From NCBI RefSeq assembly GCF_014202275.1, contig NZ_JACHGF010000003.1:496001-560000 (forward strand): a DNA stretch of 64,000 nucleotides, in the 5' to 3' direction. The stretch is from Rhabdobacter roseus. GTDB lineage: Bacteria; Bacteroidota; Bacteroidia; Cytophagales; Spirosomataceae. The notes below the pieces were generated by a model, which saw nothing but the letters and a program-made list of their open reading frames with translations, had not been told where the DNA came from and made no database searches. The position numbers and the translations under genes are program-made. Shown here in pieces: positions 8,835-17,997 of the stretch (its first letter is position 1; the number at the start of each line of letters is the position of its first letter).

Positions 8835-11800
8835 CTAGTCCTCTTCGTATTGGCGCGGAAAGTGAATACGGAACAAAGTACCCCTTTCTGCCTCGGTTTC
8901 AATTTCCATTTTTGCGCCCAGCATATCGCACAGCCGTTTCACAATAAACAACCCAATCCCCTCACCCGTAGTTATTTGGGTATCAAGCTCTGCTTGATTT
9001 GCCGTGGATGTTGCTTCGGCTTCATCCGTAGCGGTTTCTTGAGTGGAATACGGTTTATCCAATAGCTTATTCTTCACCAACTCAGGCATACCCGGTCCGG
9101 AATCTTTGACGACCAGAAACCAAGAGCTGGTTGTGGGTACTTCTGCTCCCTTTTCCATCACACCTTCCGTAGGGCCCCAGCTCACCTCAATACTACCACG
9201 GGAAGTATATTTAATGGCATTCAAAATCAGGTTCTGCGCAATGCGGTGTATTTTTATCACATCCCCACGAATCAGTAAATGTTCCGGGCCTTCCAGTACC
9301 ATCTTCAAGTGCTTTTCGTTGGCGAGCAGCGTTACGTTCTCACCTAGTTCCCGGAGTATTTTGGCTACGTCAAAAGTGGTTAGCTGCGGTTCCTCTTCTC
9401 CGGCTTCCAGGCGCGAATGATCCAGTAGCTGGTTCAGCATCTGCGTCACTTGCCGCACGCTACGCTGCAGGGTAGTCAGGGTTTGGGTACGCTCCTCTTC
9501 CGAATCGAGCATATCCAGCAGTGAAGCCGCTACCACCACCACGCCAAAGCTCCCCCGCAAGTCGTGGGAAGCGGCCCGGAGAAGCTCGGCCCGGTGCTGC
9601 ACGTACTGGCGCATACGCTCCAGCGATTGCATGGTTTTGTCCGAGCGCTTCAATTCCAACAGCCACTGGTCATGCTGTATCTCCGCTTTTTTCAGGGTAG
9701 TAATGTCCAGCCCGTTAAGTACCACGCCGCTGTCGTGCCGGGTAAGCGATAGTCCCAGCCACTTCACCTCCCCTTCACTCTGGAGTTGGCGTTCTTCATA
9801 AAATGGCTGCCCCGTTTCCAGGACGCCAAGTACATTCTCAAAGGTTTTCTCCTGCCATAGTTTGTTGGCCAGTTGGGTAGCCGTTTTCCCGATCAGCTCC
9901 GATACGGGTTTCTCCTTGAGGCGGGCAAACTTATCATTACAGACCATCAGTCTAAATTCCTTTATAAGCTTTTCTTTGTCCCGGATGGCCTTAAAATAAC
10001 CAATCGCCGCGGGCGAGCTGTCCAGTACGGCCTGCAGGTTTTCGGCCGTTAGCTGTACTTGCTGTTCGGCATCTTTGCGGTCCGTAATGTCAAGCAGCGT
10101 CGATACCACGCCATTTTCATTAACCTGTTGGGTCACAAACAGGGCGTAGCAACGTTCTTGCTCGGACCCAACCGGTCTGAGGTTTATCTCACGGTAGGCC
10201 GACACACCCGTCCTAAGTACCTCCATGTACATGTCGAAAACGCCGGATTCCCGCGTTTCGGGATGCGCTTCCAACATAGTCCGGGCCTGGATGTCCTCCG
10301 CGGTTCTTCCTAATAACTCAAGCGCTGACTGGTTGAAAACTGCCGTGTTGAAGTCCACCGGCTCGCGGGTAGTGGAGTCATAGAGCGCTTCCATGAGCGT
10401 GATGGCGGCCGGTACCCCATTGAGCACACTTTGCAGGCGGCTGACTACCTGCGCTACCTCATCGTGTGAGTGCTTTAGCTCCCGGTTAGCCTGGTGGAGC
10501 TCTTCGGTACGCTCCCTCACCCGCCGATCCAGCTCCTGGTTGAGCTCTTTCTGGAGCTGTACATCGACGCAGGTACCCATGTAGCCGCTGAAGGTACCAT
10601 CGTGCAGAAACGTAGGCTTGGCATTTTCCAGCATCCAGCGGTACTCGCCATCGTGTCGGCGAAGGCGGTACTCGGTCTGAAACGGCTGCCGGAGTAAAAA
10701 TTTGGCGTTGTAGATGGATAAGTACCCCAGCCAGTCGTCGGGGTGGATACCCTGCGCCCAGCCGTGGCCCATTTCCTCCTCCAGCGTGCGGCCGGTATAG
10801 TTGAGCCAGGCTTGGTTCAGGTAGTTGTAGCGTCCTTCCTCATTAGCCACCCAAATCATGGTGGGGGCGTGGTCGGCGATGGTCCGGAACCAGGCCTCCC
10901 GTTCTTCCAGCAGGCGCTGGGCCAGCCGGTGCTCGGTGATGTCTTCGATTGCCAGCAGAATAACCTCCTGGCGGTGCTGGTATATCACCTTCCGGGCATT
11001 GAGGCGCATTACTTTTTCCCCAATAAACGGGAACGTATGGGATACCTCAAAGCCCGTTACCGGCGAATTGTCCGTAATGGTATTTTCCAGGAGTTCGCGC
11101 AGACGCTGAATATTCCACTGCCCATTGCCTACTTCGTAGATCAGCTTTCCTTCAATCTCCAAGCGATCGGCCCGGTACATTTGGTAAAACGCCCGGTTAG
11201 CACTCTTTATCCGCAGGTCTTTGTCCAGGATCAGGGTAGCTTCCCGAATGGTGTCAAAAATAGCCTCCGCGTAGCTGTAGGCTTCCGTAAGCTGGTCGTT
11301 GCGCTGCTGCAGCTCTTGGTTGATCGTCAGTAATTCTTCGTTGGTAGACTCGATCTCCTCCTTGCTGGTCTCGAGCTCTTCGTTGATACTCTGTAACTCT
11401 TCGCTGCTGCTCACGATCTCCTCGTTAGCCGACTGCAGCTCTTCGTTGCTGGCTTCTTGCTCCTCGATGATCGAGTGCATATCTTCCCGCACCGCCGCCA
11501 GTTCTTCTTCCAGCTCTTTGATCCGGCGGTTGCCCACGGTAGTCGACTTGGTATCGCTGACGAAGCTCGGGGGCATTTCTTCAAAAAGGACCAGGTACAG
11601 GAATTGCTCGCCTTGGTTTCGAAGCGGTACCACTTCGATGGCTACCTGATGGGTCGTGGCGTCTCGGTCTTTAATTTCCAATCCCGCCTTTCGGACCGGC
11701 TTTCCCGTCTTCCGGGCTTTATGAATGGTATTGCGTAATTCAAACACCAGCGATGAACGGGCCATTTTTAGTAGGTTCAGGCTGGCTTTTCCCGGCGAGG

Positions 11801-13490
11801 GCTCGAGGTAAAGTCCCGTAGAACCCCGGAACTGTAAAATCTCCAGATCCTGATCCACCACCACGCTGGCGGGTACATACTGGCTCAGCAGTATCCCATC
11901 TACCAACCGGTCCAGGTCATTGACCGGCTCCGTCACTTTCGAGGCCAGGCGCAGGTAGTCAAACTGTTTGGGACGCGCTACGTCCCGCGCATGGGGAGTG
12001 ATATTGAAGGCTCCTTTACTGGATACGTCATTCTTCCGGATATACGCTTTATAGGCCTTATCGACCTGCGAAAAAAGCGCCACGGCATTTCCTACGGATT
12101 CGGAATTGCCCAGCAACAGGGTCCCGTTGGGATTTAGCGCGTAGTGAAAAATGGAAAACGCTTTTTGCTGAAATACATCGTCCAGGTAGATGAGCAGGTT
12201 CCGGCAACTGATCATATCCAGCCGGGAAAAGGGCGGATCTTTCAGTAGGTTGTGCTGCGCAAACACGCAAAGGTCAAGAAGGGATTTGCTGATCCGGTAC
12301 TGATCGTCAATCTTGCTAAAAAAACGCTGCAACCGCCGGGGCGATACCCCTACGATTTCACTGCTGGAGTAGCTCCCCTGGCGGGCTTTGTTGATGACGG
12401 ACTGGCTCAGATCAGTAGCAAAGATCTGGATGGGTACATGAGCGGCCCGGTCGCCCAGGGCTTCCAGCAACAGCATAGCCAGGGAGTAGGCCTCCTGGCC
12501 CGTGGAGCACGCCGGTACCCAAATCCGGATTGGCTCCCGGGCCGCCTTACTTTTGATGATTTGCGGAAGTAATACTTTTTTTACGTGATCCATCGTCTCT
12601 GGATCTCTGAAAAAGCTAGTGACGTTTATCAGCAAGTCATTATAAAGTACGTGCGCCTCGGTAGGGTCCTGCCTGAGGTACTCCGCGTAGTCCTTGAGCG
12701 TTTCCAGCTTGTAGAGCAGCATCCGCCGGATGATTCGCCGACGGATGGTCGTCATTTTGTAATGGCTAAAATCCACCCCCAGCACCCGACGCAGCAATTG
12801 AATGATGGTTTTTAGATCCTCTTCGGCCCTGGTATTCTCTACCTCCACTCCCTCTTCGAGCCGAAACGCCTCGAGCCGCTTACTCAACCGCACCAGCTCC
12901 CGGGCTATTTCCAGTGGCGGAAGCACCCTATCAACCGCCCCTTCGCCGATGGCGGCTTTGGGCATTTCCTGGTACAGGGCGGTTGTATCTTGTGTGAAGG
13001 TGATGCCCCCGGCGGCTTTGATGGCCTTTAACCCCTGGGCACCATCCGTACCGGCTCCCGACAAAAGCACCCCAATGATCCCCTCCCGTTGTCGCTCCGC
13101 CAACGCGAAAAAAAACGAGTCGATGGGCATCGAAACGGGTACCTCGTCAAGGCTCTCGGCGGCCGTAAATTCCTGGTCGCTTACTTCCAGTTCCCGGCCT
13201 GAGGCTAACACGTATACTTGATCAGGTGCAAGCAAAGTACCCGGCTGGGCTTCCTGAACCGGCCTTGCGGTGACGGCCCCCAGCGTAGTAAGCAGGGTGG
13301 CCGTGTCGATGCCGCCCACATGTGCCTGAAGGTACACGAAAGCCAGCCCCGTGCTTGGTGGGAGCTCTTTCAGTAGTTCCGAGAAAGCTTCCAGGCCCCC
13401 GGCAGCAGCACCAACGGCAACCAGAGGTACGGGAGCCAGCGAAAGGGCAGAAATGGGCTTTGAGGGGGGGGATTTTTCTTTTTTGGCCAT
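8835..13490 (-). CDS. Giant CheB-CheR-PAS sensor histidine kinase hybrid
   Basis: A 1551-residue cytosolic signalling protein. Domain order: CheB-like (about 20-205), CheR methyltransferase (about 225-495, SAM-binding ACSTGQEAY near 328), a linker, a long coiled coil (about 655-740, rich in SNEELQSANEE-like heptads), four PAS domains (about 742-1290), HisKA with HDLRGSF, and a HATPase domain with NAIKYTS, DSGPGMP and GEGIGL. In the CheB part the nucleophile motif reads GAAAGG, with A29 where Ser is required, and the His is shifted by one position (LQAHVGG). D149 is kept. The methylesterase part is probably inactive, whereas CheR and kinase parts look intact. No receiver domain is attached, so a separate response regulator is expected. 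Confidence 0.9.
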   Translation of the reverse strand: MAKKEKSPPSKPISALSLAPVPLVAVGAAAGGLEAFSELLKELPPSTGLAFVYLQAHVGGIDTATLLTTLGAVTARPVQEAQPGTLLAPDQVYVLASGRELEVSDQEFTAAESLDEVPVSMPIDSFFFALAERQREGIIGVLLSGAGTDGAQGLKAIKAAGGITFTQDTTALYQEMPKAAIGEGAVDRVLPPLEIARELVRLSKRLEAFRLEEGVEVENTRAEEDLKTIIQLLRRVLGVDFSHYKMTTIRRRIIRRMLLYKLETLKDYAEYLRQDPTEAHVLYNDLLINVTSFFRDPETMDHVKKVLLPQIIKSKAAREPIRIWVPACSTGQEAYSLAMLLLEALGDRAAHVPIQIFATDLSQSVINKARQGSYSSSEIVGVSPRRLQRFFSKIDDQYRISKSLLDLCVFAQHNLLKDPPFSRLDMISCRNLLIYLDDVFQQKAFSIFHYALNPNGTLLLGNSESVGNAVALFSQVDKAYKAYIRKNDVSSKGAFNITPHARDVARPKQFDYLRLASKVTEPVNDLDRLVDGILLSQYVPASVVVDQDLEILQFRGSTGLYLEPSPGKASLNLLKMARSSLVFELRNTIHKARKTGKPVRKAGLEIKDRDATTHQVAIEVVPLRNQGEQFLYLVLFEEMPPSFVSDTKSTTVGNRRIKELEEELAAVREDMHSIIEEQEASNEELQSANEEIVSSSEELQSINEELETSKEEIESTNEELLTINQELQQRNDQLTEAYSYAEAIFDTIREATLILDKDLRIKSANRAFYQMYRADRLEIEGKLIYEVGNGQWNIQRLRELLENTITDNSPVTGFEVSHTFPFIGEKVMRLNARKVIYQHRQEVILLAIEDITEHRLAQRLLEEREAWFRTIADHAPTMIWVANEEGRYNYLNQAWLNYTGRTLEEEMGHGWAQGIHPDDWLGYLSIYNAKFLLRQPFQTEYRLRRHDGEYRWMLENAKPTFLHDGTFSGYMGTCVDVQLQKELNQELDRRVRERTEELHQANRELKHSHDEVAQVVSRLQSVLNGVPAAITLMEALYDSTTREPVDFNTAVFNQSALELLGRTAEDIQARTMLEAHPETRESGVFDMYMEVLRTGVSAYREINLRPVGSEQERCYALFVTQQVNENGVVSTLLDITDRKDAEQQVQLTAENLQAVLDSSPAAIGYFKAIRDKEKLIKEFRLMVCNDKFARLKEKPVSELIGKTATQLANKLWQEKTFENVLGVLETGQPFYEERQLQSEGEVKWLGLSLTRHDSGVVLNGLDITTLKKAEIQHDQWLLELKRSDKTMQSLERMRQYVQHRAELLRAASHDLRGSFGVVVVAASLLDMLDSEEERTQTLTTLQRSVRQVTQMLNQLLDHSRLEAGEEEPQLTTFDVAKILRELGENVTLLANEKHLKMVLEGPEHLLIRGDVIKIHRIAQNLILNAIKYTSRGSIEVSWGPTEGVMEKGAEVPTTSSWFLVVKDSGPGMPELVKNKLLDKPYSTQETATDEAEATSTANQAELDTQITTGEGIGLFIVKRLCDMLGAKMEIETEAERGTLFRIHFPRQYEED

Positions 13491-14228
13491 TGAAAATGGG
13501 GCGGTGGAAATTAATCGGACTCCTATTTTTCCCTTTTAAAAGGTACTTGTACCCATCGGCAAAGGATCAACCAGGGTACTTTCTCTTCAATCACGGCCAA
13601 AACAGGGCTCATGAAACAGGGAACTAGGTACTGATCGTTCTATCTCCTCGTTCATTTCATCCCTAATCAATATAAAAATGGCTAATTAATCCAAAGGTAC
13701 TTTGTCCAAATGACAAAAAAGTAGGTTATGCTTTCTGTATAGTAAAGGGTAGTGGCAAAGAATCTTACTCAGCCAAGCCGTAAAGGAGATTTCTTTCTGT
13801 GTCTAGACAGACAATACGGCTATTTTAGCTGGTGAGCAGAGGGAAGATAAGAATAGGCTATAACTATATACCGCAAATAACATACATTTATATGATACTA
13901 CAAAAATACTATAAAGAAAGTGGAGTTGACAAAACGACCTAAAAAAAATACTTGAAATTTTATAATTTACTTCCTCCGAATCTGCACTGGCTCAAAATAA
14001 CCCCCAAAGTACCCTTATACTGGTAGTTTGTGCCGTCGCTCTTGTTTTGGAGCGGGGCCGTCCCAATTGACCAGGCCACGGGTAGTTTCCCGCCCGTACC
14101 TGGCCTTGGCTCACCGAATAAAAAAAGAGAAAGTACCGGCCAATGTGATAAAATCTTTGGGATCTATCCTTCATAATCTTTAATAACTTCTTATTTTCGC
14201 ATCTCCAATCTGGTATGTGTTGATACGA
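13491..14228. other. Long AT-rich spacer between divergent genes
   Basis: This 738-base gap separates the hybrid kinase (start 13490) from the second PVC-type gene (start 14229). A TACCTTTG on the minus strand (complement of 13692-13699) matches the -7 box but lies about 200 bases from the kinase start and is made of the common GTAC motif, so it is weak. The only gene-like part is the GC-rich island at 13960-14140. No hairpin or repeat stands out elsewhere. Confidence 0.5.
13960..14140 (-). pseudogene. Possible gene remnant (GC-rich island)
   Basis: Within an AT-rich spacer, about 180 bases have the GC content and RGTACY density of real genes. Read on the minus strand, one frame ending at the TAA at 13960-13962 gives GTGGKLPVAWSIGTAP followed by NKSDGTNYQYKGTLG, which looks like the tail of an extracytoplasmic protein. 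There is no start codon or upstream body, so this may be the 3' end of a lost gene. I do not recognise the family. Confidence 0.3.
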
Positions 14229-16853
14229 ATGAAGTTTTTTCCTTGCTCCCTCTTCCTGGCAGTAGCCCTCCTGTGGGTAGTTTCGCCGGTCTTTTCCCAG
14301 CCCACTTTTTCCAAACAAGCCTTCGGCAGCGCCCCACACGACAGCCTCACCGAGCAAGAAAAGCGTTTTCCGGAAAACGCCCTGACGGGTCTCACCGTCG
14401 CCGCGGGCCTCGAAGCCTCGCTTTTTGCGTCCGAACCGCTGCTGGCCAACCCCATCAACATCGACGTGGATCACCGCGGGCGAGTATGGGTACTGGAGGC
14501 TTATAACTACCGGCCTTCGCTCAATGGTACGCAAAAAAGCCCCCTGGGTGACCGCATCCTGATCCTAGAAGATACCAACGGCGACGGCAAGGCCGACAAA
14601 ACGACGACCTTCTACCAGGGACCAGAACTGAACGCGCCGCTGGGGATTTGGGTCATGGGCAACCAGGCCCTCGTGTCGCAGAGCCCCTACGTGTGGCTCT
14701 TCACCGACGACAACGGCGACGGCAAGGCCGACCGCAAGGAGATTGTGTTTCGGGGCGTGGGCGGCGAGCAGCACGACCACGGTATCCATGCCTTCGTGTT
14801 CGGGCCGGACGGGAAATTTTACTTCAGCTACGGCAGCAAAGGCAAGCAGCTCCTCGACGGCCGCGGCCGCCGCCTGCTCGACAAATACGAGCGCCCCATT
14901 GACTTCCGGAAGTACCGCAACGGCCTGGTGTTTCGCTGCGAGCCGGACTTTACCCACGTGGAGATCCTGGGCGAAAATTTTCGCAATGGCTTCGAAGTAG
15001 CCGTAGACAGCTACGGCAGCGTGTGGCAGTCTGACCGCGACGAAGAAGGCAACGAAGGCGTGCGGATCAACTACGTGATGGAAGGGGGGAATTTTGGGTA
15101 CATGGACGAAATGACCGGCGCCAGCTGGCGCATCTACCGCACCAACCTGGAAGAGGAGATCGGGCGGCGGCACTGGCACCAAAACGACCCCGGCGTAGTA
15201 CCTAACCTCCTCCAGACGGGCAACGGAGCCCCGATGGGCATGGCCATCTACGAAGGTACTTTATTACCCCGTACCTACTGGGGGCAAATCCTCCACTGCG
15301 ACGCCGGGGCCAACGCGCTTCGGGCTTATACCGTCGAAAACGACGGCGCGGGCTACAAAGCCTCCATGACGAACATCCTGGAAGGTACCAGCGACCACTG
15401 GTTTCGTCCGTCGGATGTCTGCGTAGCCCCCGATGGCTCCCTCATCGTGTCGGACTGGTACGACCCCGTAGCGAGCGAAAACCGGGCGGGTGACTTCCGC
15501 CGGGGGCGGATTTACCGCCTGGCGCCTCCAGGTACCTCCTACACTACCCCTACCTACGACTACACCACCCCCGAAGGAGCCACGCTGGCCCTCCAGAACC
15601 CCAACCTCTCAGTACGGTATATGGCCTGGAACGCCCTCGTAGCCATGGGCCGCCGGGCCGAGCCCGAGCTGGGCAAACTCCTGCACTCGGCCTACGCCGA
15701 CCCGCGCCTGCGGGCCCGGGCCCTGTGGGTACTTAACCGCATCGAGGGCATCAGCACCCGCCACCACGAAGCCTGCTTTAGGGCCATCAACCCCAACCTC
15801 CGGATCACCGCCCTGCGTACCGTCCGCCAGCGCAACAGCGACCCCATCGAGTACATCAAGCTGCTCGTCAGCGACCGCGACCCGCAGGTACGCCGTGAGT
15901 GCGCCCTGGCCATCAACCATAACCACACCTACGAAGCCGAAGACGTGTGGGTGAGCCTGGCCAAAAAGTACAACGGCCAGGATCGCTGGTACCTGGAGGC
16001 GCTGGGTATTGGCGCTTTTGATCAATGGGAGCGGCTTTTTCCGGCCTGGCTGGCTACTACCCAGGGCAATCCGCTCGCAACGGCGGCCAGCCGAGACATC
16101 ATCTGGCGCTCCCGTACCAAGCAGGCCATTCCCTGGCTCGCCACCCTGGCGGGCGACAGCGCCGTGGCCCTCAACGAGCGGGCGCGGTACTTCCGGGCTT
16201 TTGATTTTATTCCCCGTGGCTACGAAAAAACCCTGGCTCTGCTGGATATTGCCAAGGGTGATTCGCCCCAGCAGGTAGCGGCCCACAAAATGGCGCTGTT
16301 TCACCTCGACCCTGACTACGTGCGGGATTCGCCGCGCGGCATGACGGCCCTGCAAAAACTCCTGGACGAAAACTACGGTACCTCCGACTACATAGACCTG
16401 GTAGTACGGTACTCGCCCGAGTCCGAAAACCAGCGCCTGCTCCAGCTCGCCATGGCCAAGTACGCGGAGCCCATCGGGCGCGACGCGGGCCGGCAGCTCC
16501 TGAAACAAGCCGGTAGTGGTTTTGTGTGGGAAAAAGTAAATACCGGTCCCGACGACGGCCGGATTGCGCTGCTGTCGTCGCTACAGCTGATAGGAAGCCG
16601 GGAGTCCCTGAATATATTGAGCAACGTCGTACTCAGCGACCACCAGTCTCGAAAAGTACGGCGCGAGGCCATTCGTTTCCTGAGCGGTAGCTGGGAAGGG
16701 GAAGATATGGTACTTACCCTCCTAAAAAGCGGCCAGCTGGAAGGCGATATCAAAGCAGCCGCCGTAGAAGGCATTCGCAATGCTTTCCGAAAAGAAATAC
16801 GCACCGAAGCCGACCGTTATACCGAATTTGCGGAGGATTCGTCGGAGAAGTAG
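14229..16853 (+). CDS. PVC-type dehydrogenase paralogue lacking the cytochrome c domain
   Basis: The start at 14229 is chosen over an ATG 12 bases upstream because it gives a clean signal peptide (MKFFPCSLFLAVALLWVV). The 874-residue product matches the 4496-7582 protein along its length, including DRILILEDTNGDGKADKTT-like loops and SQSPYVWLFTDD, and parts are nearly identical in DNA. It has the beta-propeller and HEAT-like repeats. It stops at YTEFAEDSSEK, about 150 residues short, just where the paralogue begins its CxxCH cytochrome domain. It has no CxxCH motif, so it cannot pass electrons to an attached heme and may act as a binding protein or use a separate cytochrome. The FtsZ-like gene follows after 96 bases. 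Confidence 0.85.
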   Translation: MKFFPCSLFLAVALLWVVSPVFSQPTFSKQAFGSAPHDSLTEQEKRFPENALTGLTVAAGLEASLFASEPLLANPINIDVDHRGRVWVLEAYNYRPSLNGTQKSPLGDRILILEDTNGDGKADKTTTFYQGPELNAPLGIWVMGNQALVSQSPYVWLFTDDNGDGKADRKEIVFRGVGGEQHDHGIHAFVFGPDGKFYFSYGSKGKQLLDGRGRRLLDKYERPIDFRKYRNGLVFRCEPDFTHVEILGENFRNGFEVAVDSYGSVWQSDRDEEGNEGVRINYVMEGGNFGYMDEMTGASWRIYRTNLEEEIGRRHWHQNDPGVVPNLLQTGNGAPMGMAIYEGTLLPRTYWGQILHCDAGANALRAYTVENDGAGYKASMTNILEGTSDHWFRPSDVCVAPDGSLIVSDWYDPVASENRAGDFRRGRIYRLAPPGTSYTTPTYDYTTPEGATLALQNPNLSVRYMAWNALVAMGRRAEPELGKLLHSAYADPRLRARALWVLNRIEGISTRHHEACFRAINPNLRITALRTVRQRNSDPIEYIKLLVSDRDPQVRRECALAINHNHTYEAEDVWVSLAKKYNGQDRWYLEALGIGAFDQWERLFPAWLATTQGNPLATAASRDIIWRSRTKQAIPWLATLAGDSAVALNERARYFRAFDFIPRGYEKTLALLDIAKGDSPQQVAAHKMALFHLDPDYVRDSPRGMTALQKLLDENYGTSDYIDLVVRYSPESENQRLLQLAMAKYAEPIGRDAGRQLLKQAGSGFVWEKVNTGPDDGRIALLSSLQLIGSRESLNILSNVVLSDHQSRKVRREAIRFLSGSWEGEDMVLTLLKSGQLEGDIKAAAVEGIRNAFRKEIRTEADRYTEFAEDSSEK

Positions 16854-16949
16854 GGACAGGAAGCGAGGTACCTTAACGGCTCGGCCAGTACCCTCCAGGG
16901 TAGTAGCGGAAAACCCTTTATAGAACCCTTTACACGCTATACGATCGGC

Positions 16950-17864
16950 ATGGAACCACGCACGACAATCCTGGGGCTGGGCGCAGCCGGGATTCGCACC
17001 CTAACCTACCTCTCTGAACGCAGCCCCCGGGAGGTGAGCCTCATCGGCATCGACACGACCCCCGCTAGGCCGAAAGCACCCGGCCTGGACCACCGGATTG
17101 CTCTGGTCCTCCTCCCGCCCGCCGACGGGTTGGACGAAACGGGCTTTCAGCTCAGCGCCCTCCTCCAGCAAGAATCCCTGGAAGAACTCCTTGACGAAGA
17201 TACCTCCCTGGTGATCCTGGTGGGCGATCTGTCCGAGCCTCTCGTCAAGGGTACCTTGCCTGTGATTGCCCAGGTGGTGCAGCAACGGGAAATACCCTTT
17301 CTGCTGGTACCCGTAACGGCCCAAGTACCTCCCGAAAGTACCCTGCCTACCTACTTCAACGGCTTGCTCCTGGCTGCGGGTGAGCTCTCGCTGGCGGGGG
17401 CAGAATCGGCACCACCAGCCGAAAGTACCCTGCGCGCCTGCGCAGACCGGTTGGAACTCCTGTTGGAGATCTACCAGCCTTTATCTCCCGCGGTCTCGAT
17501 TGATTTTCAGGACTTACTGTTTATGCTCAAAAAAGGACGGTACTTCCTCCTGGCCAAGGGAATGGGGGCGGGCCCGGAGCGGAGCGAGCAAGCTCTCAAA
17601 CAAGCCACGGAGCAACTCACTGCCGTGCCGCATCCCGCCCTGGACTGGAAGAGTAGCCTGATTCTGCTCACCGACGGCCCCGCCAAACCCCAAACCATCG
17701 GCGAGCAAAGAAAAGCCTTTATGGCCGTGAAAAAATTCTTTACGGACCGGGGTTCCGAATTGCAACACGTGAAAGTTGGCTACGCCACGGATGAATCCCT
17801 GGCCGACCGGCTGAGCGTGTTCCTACTGCTGGCAGGTCAACCCATCCCACGCACCGAGGCATAA
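16950..17864 (+). CDS. Degenerate FtsZ/tubulin-like protein
   Basis: The 304 residues follow the FtsZ layout. Residues 7-14 (ILGLGAAG) match the N-terminal glycine loop, and SLIGIDTTPA near 30-39 matches the strand ending in NTD. TSLVILVGDLSEPLVKG then LPVIAQVV (85-110) aligns with the tubulin signature region, but the GGGTGTG loop that holds GTP phosphates is absent. VSIDFQDL (182-189) matches the catalytic T7 loop NxDFxD, keeping D185 and D188 but with Ser for Asn. KGMGAGPERSEQALKQA (about 203-219) matches the FtsZ C-terminal domain helix. It lacks the FtsZ tail that binds FtsA. It is not the cell-division FtsZ. GTP binding is doubtful; a structural or regulatory role is inference. Confidence 0.6.
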   Translation: MEPRTTILGLGAAGIRTLTYLSERSPREVSLIGIDTTPARPKAPGLDHRIALVLLPPADGLDETGFQLSALLQQESLEELLDEDTSLVILVGDLSEPLVKGTLPVIAQVVQQREIPFLLVPVTAQVPPESTLPTYFNGLLLAAGELSLAGAESAPPAESTLRACADRLELLLEIYQPLSPAVSIDFQDLLFMLKKGRYFLLAKGMGAGPERSEQALKQATEQLTAVPHPALDWKSSLILLTDGPAKPQTIGEQRKAFMAVKKFFTDRGSELQHVKVGYATDESLADRLSVFLLLAGQPIPRTEA

Positions 17865-17997
17865 AACCAAGGTACCTGATAAGGTACCTGAGGAATAGCC
17901 CGTGGAGCCGGAATTATAAAGTACCCCCGAAAAAACAGTAAATCCGCCCCCGGCTTCCCTTTTGCTTATCATAAATAAAAAAATCACTTGACTACTC

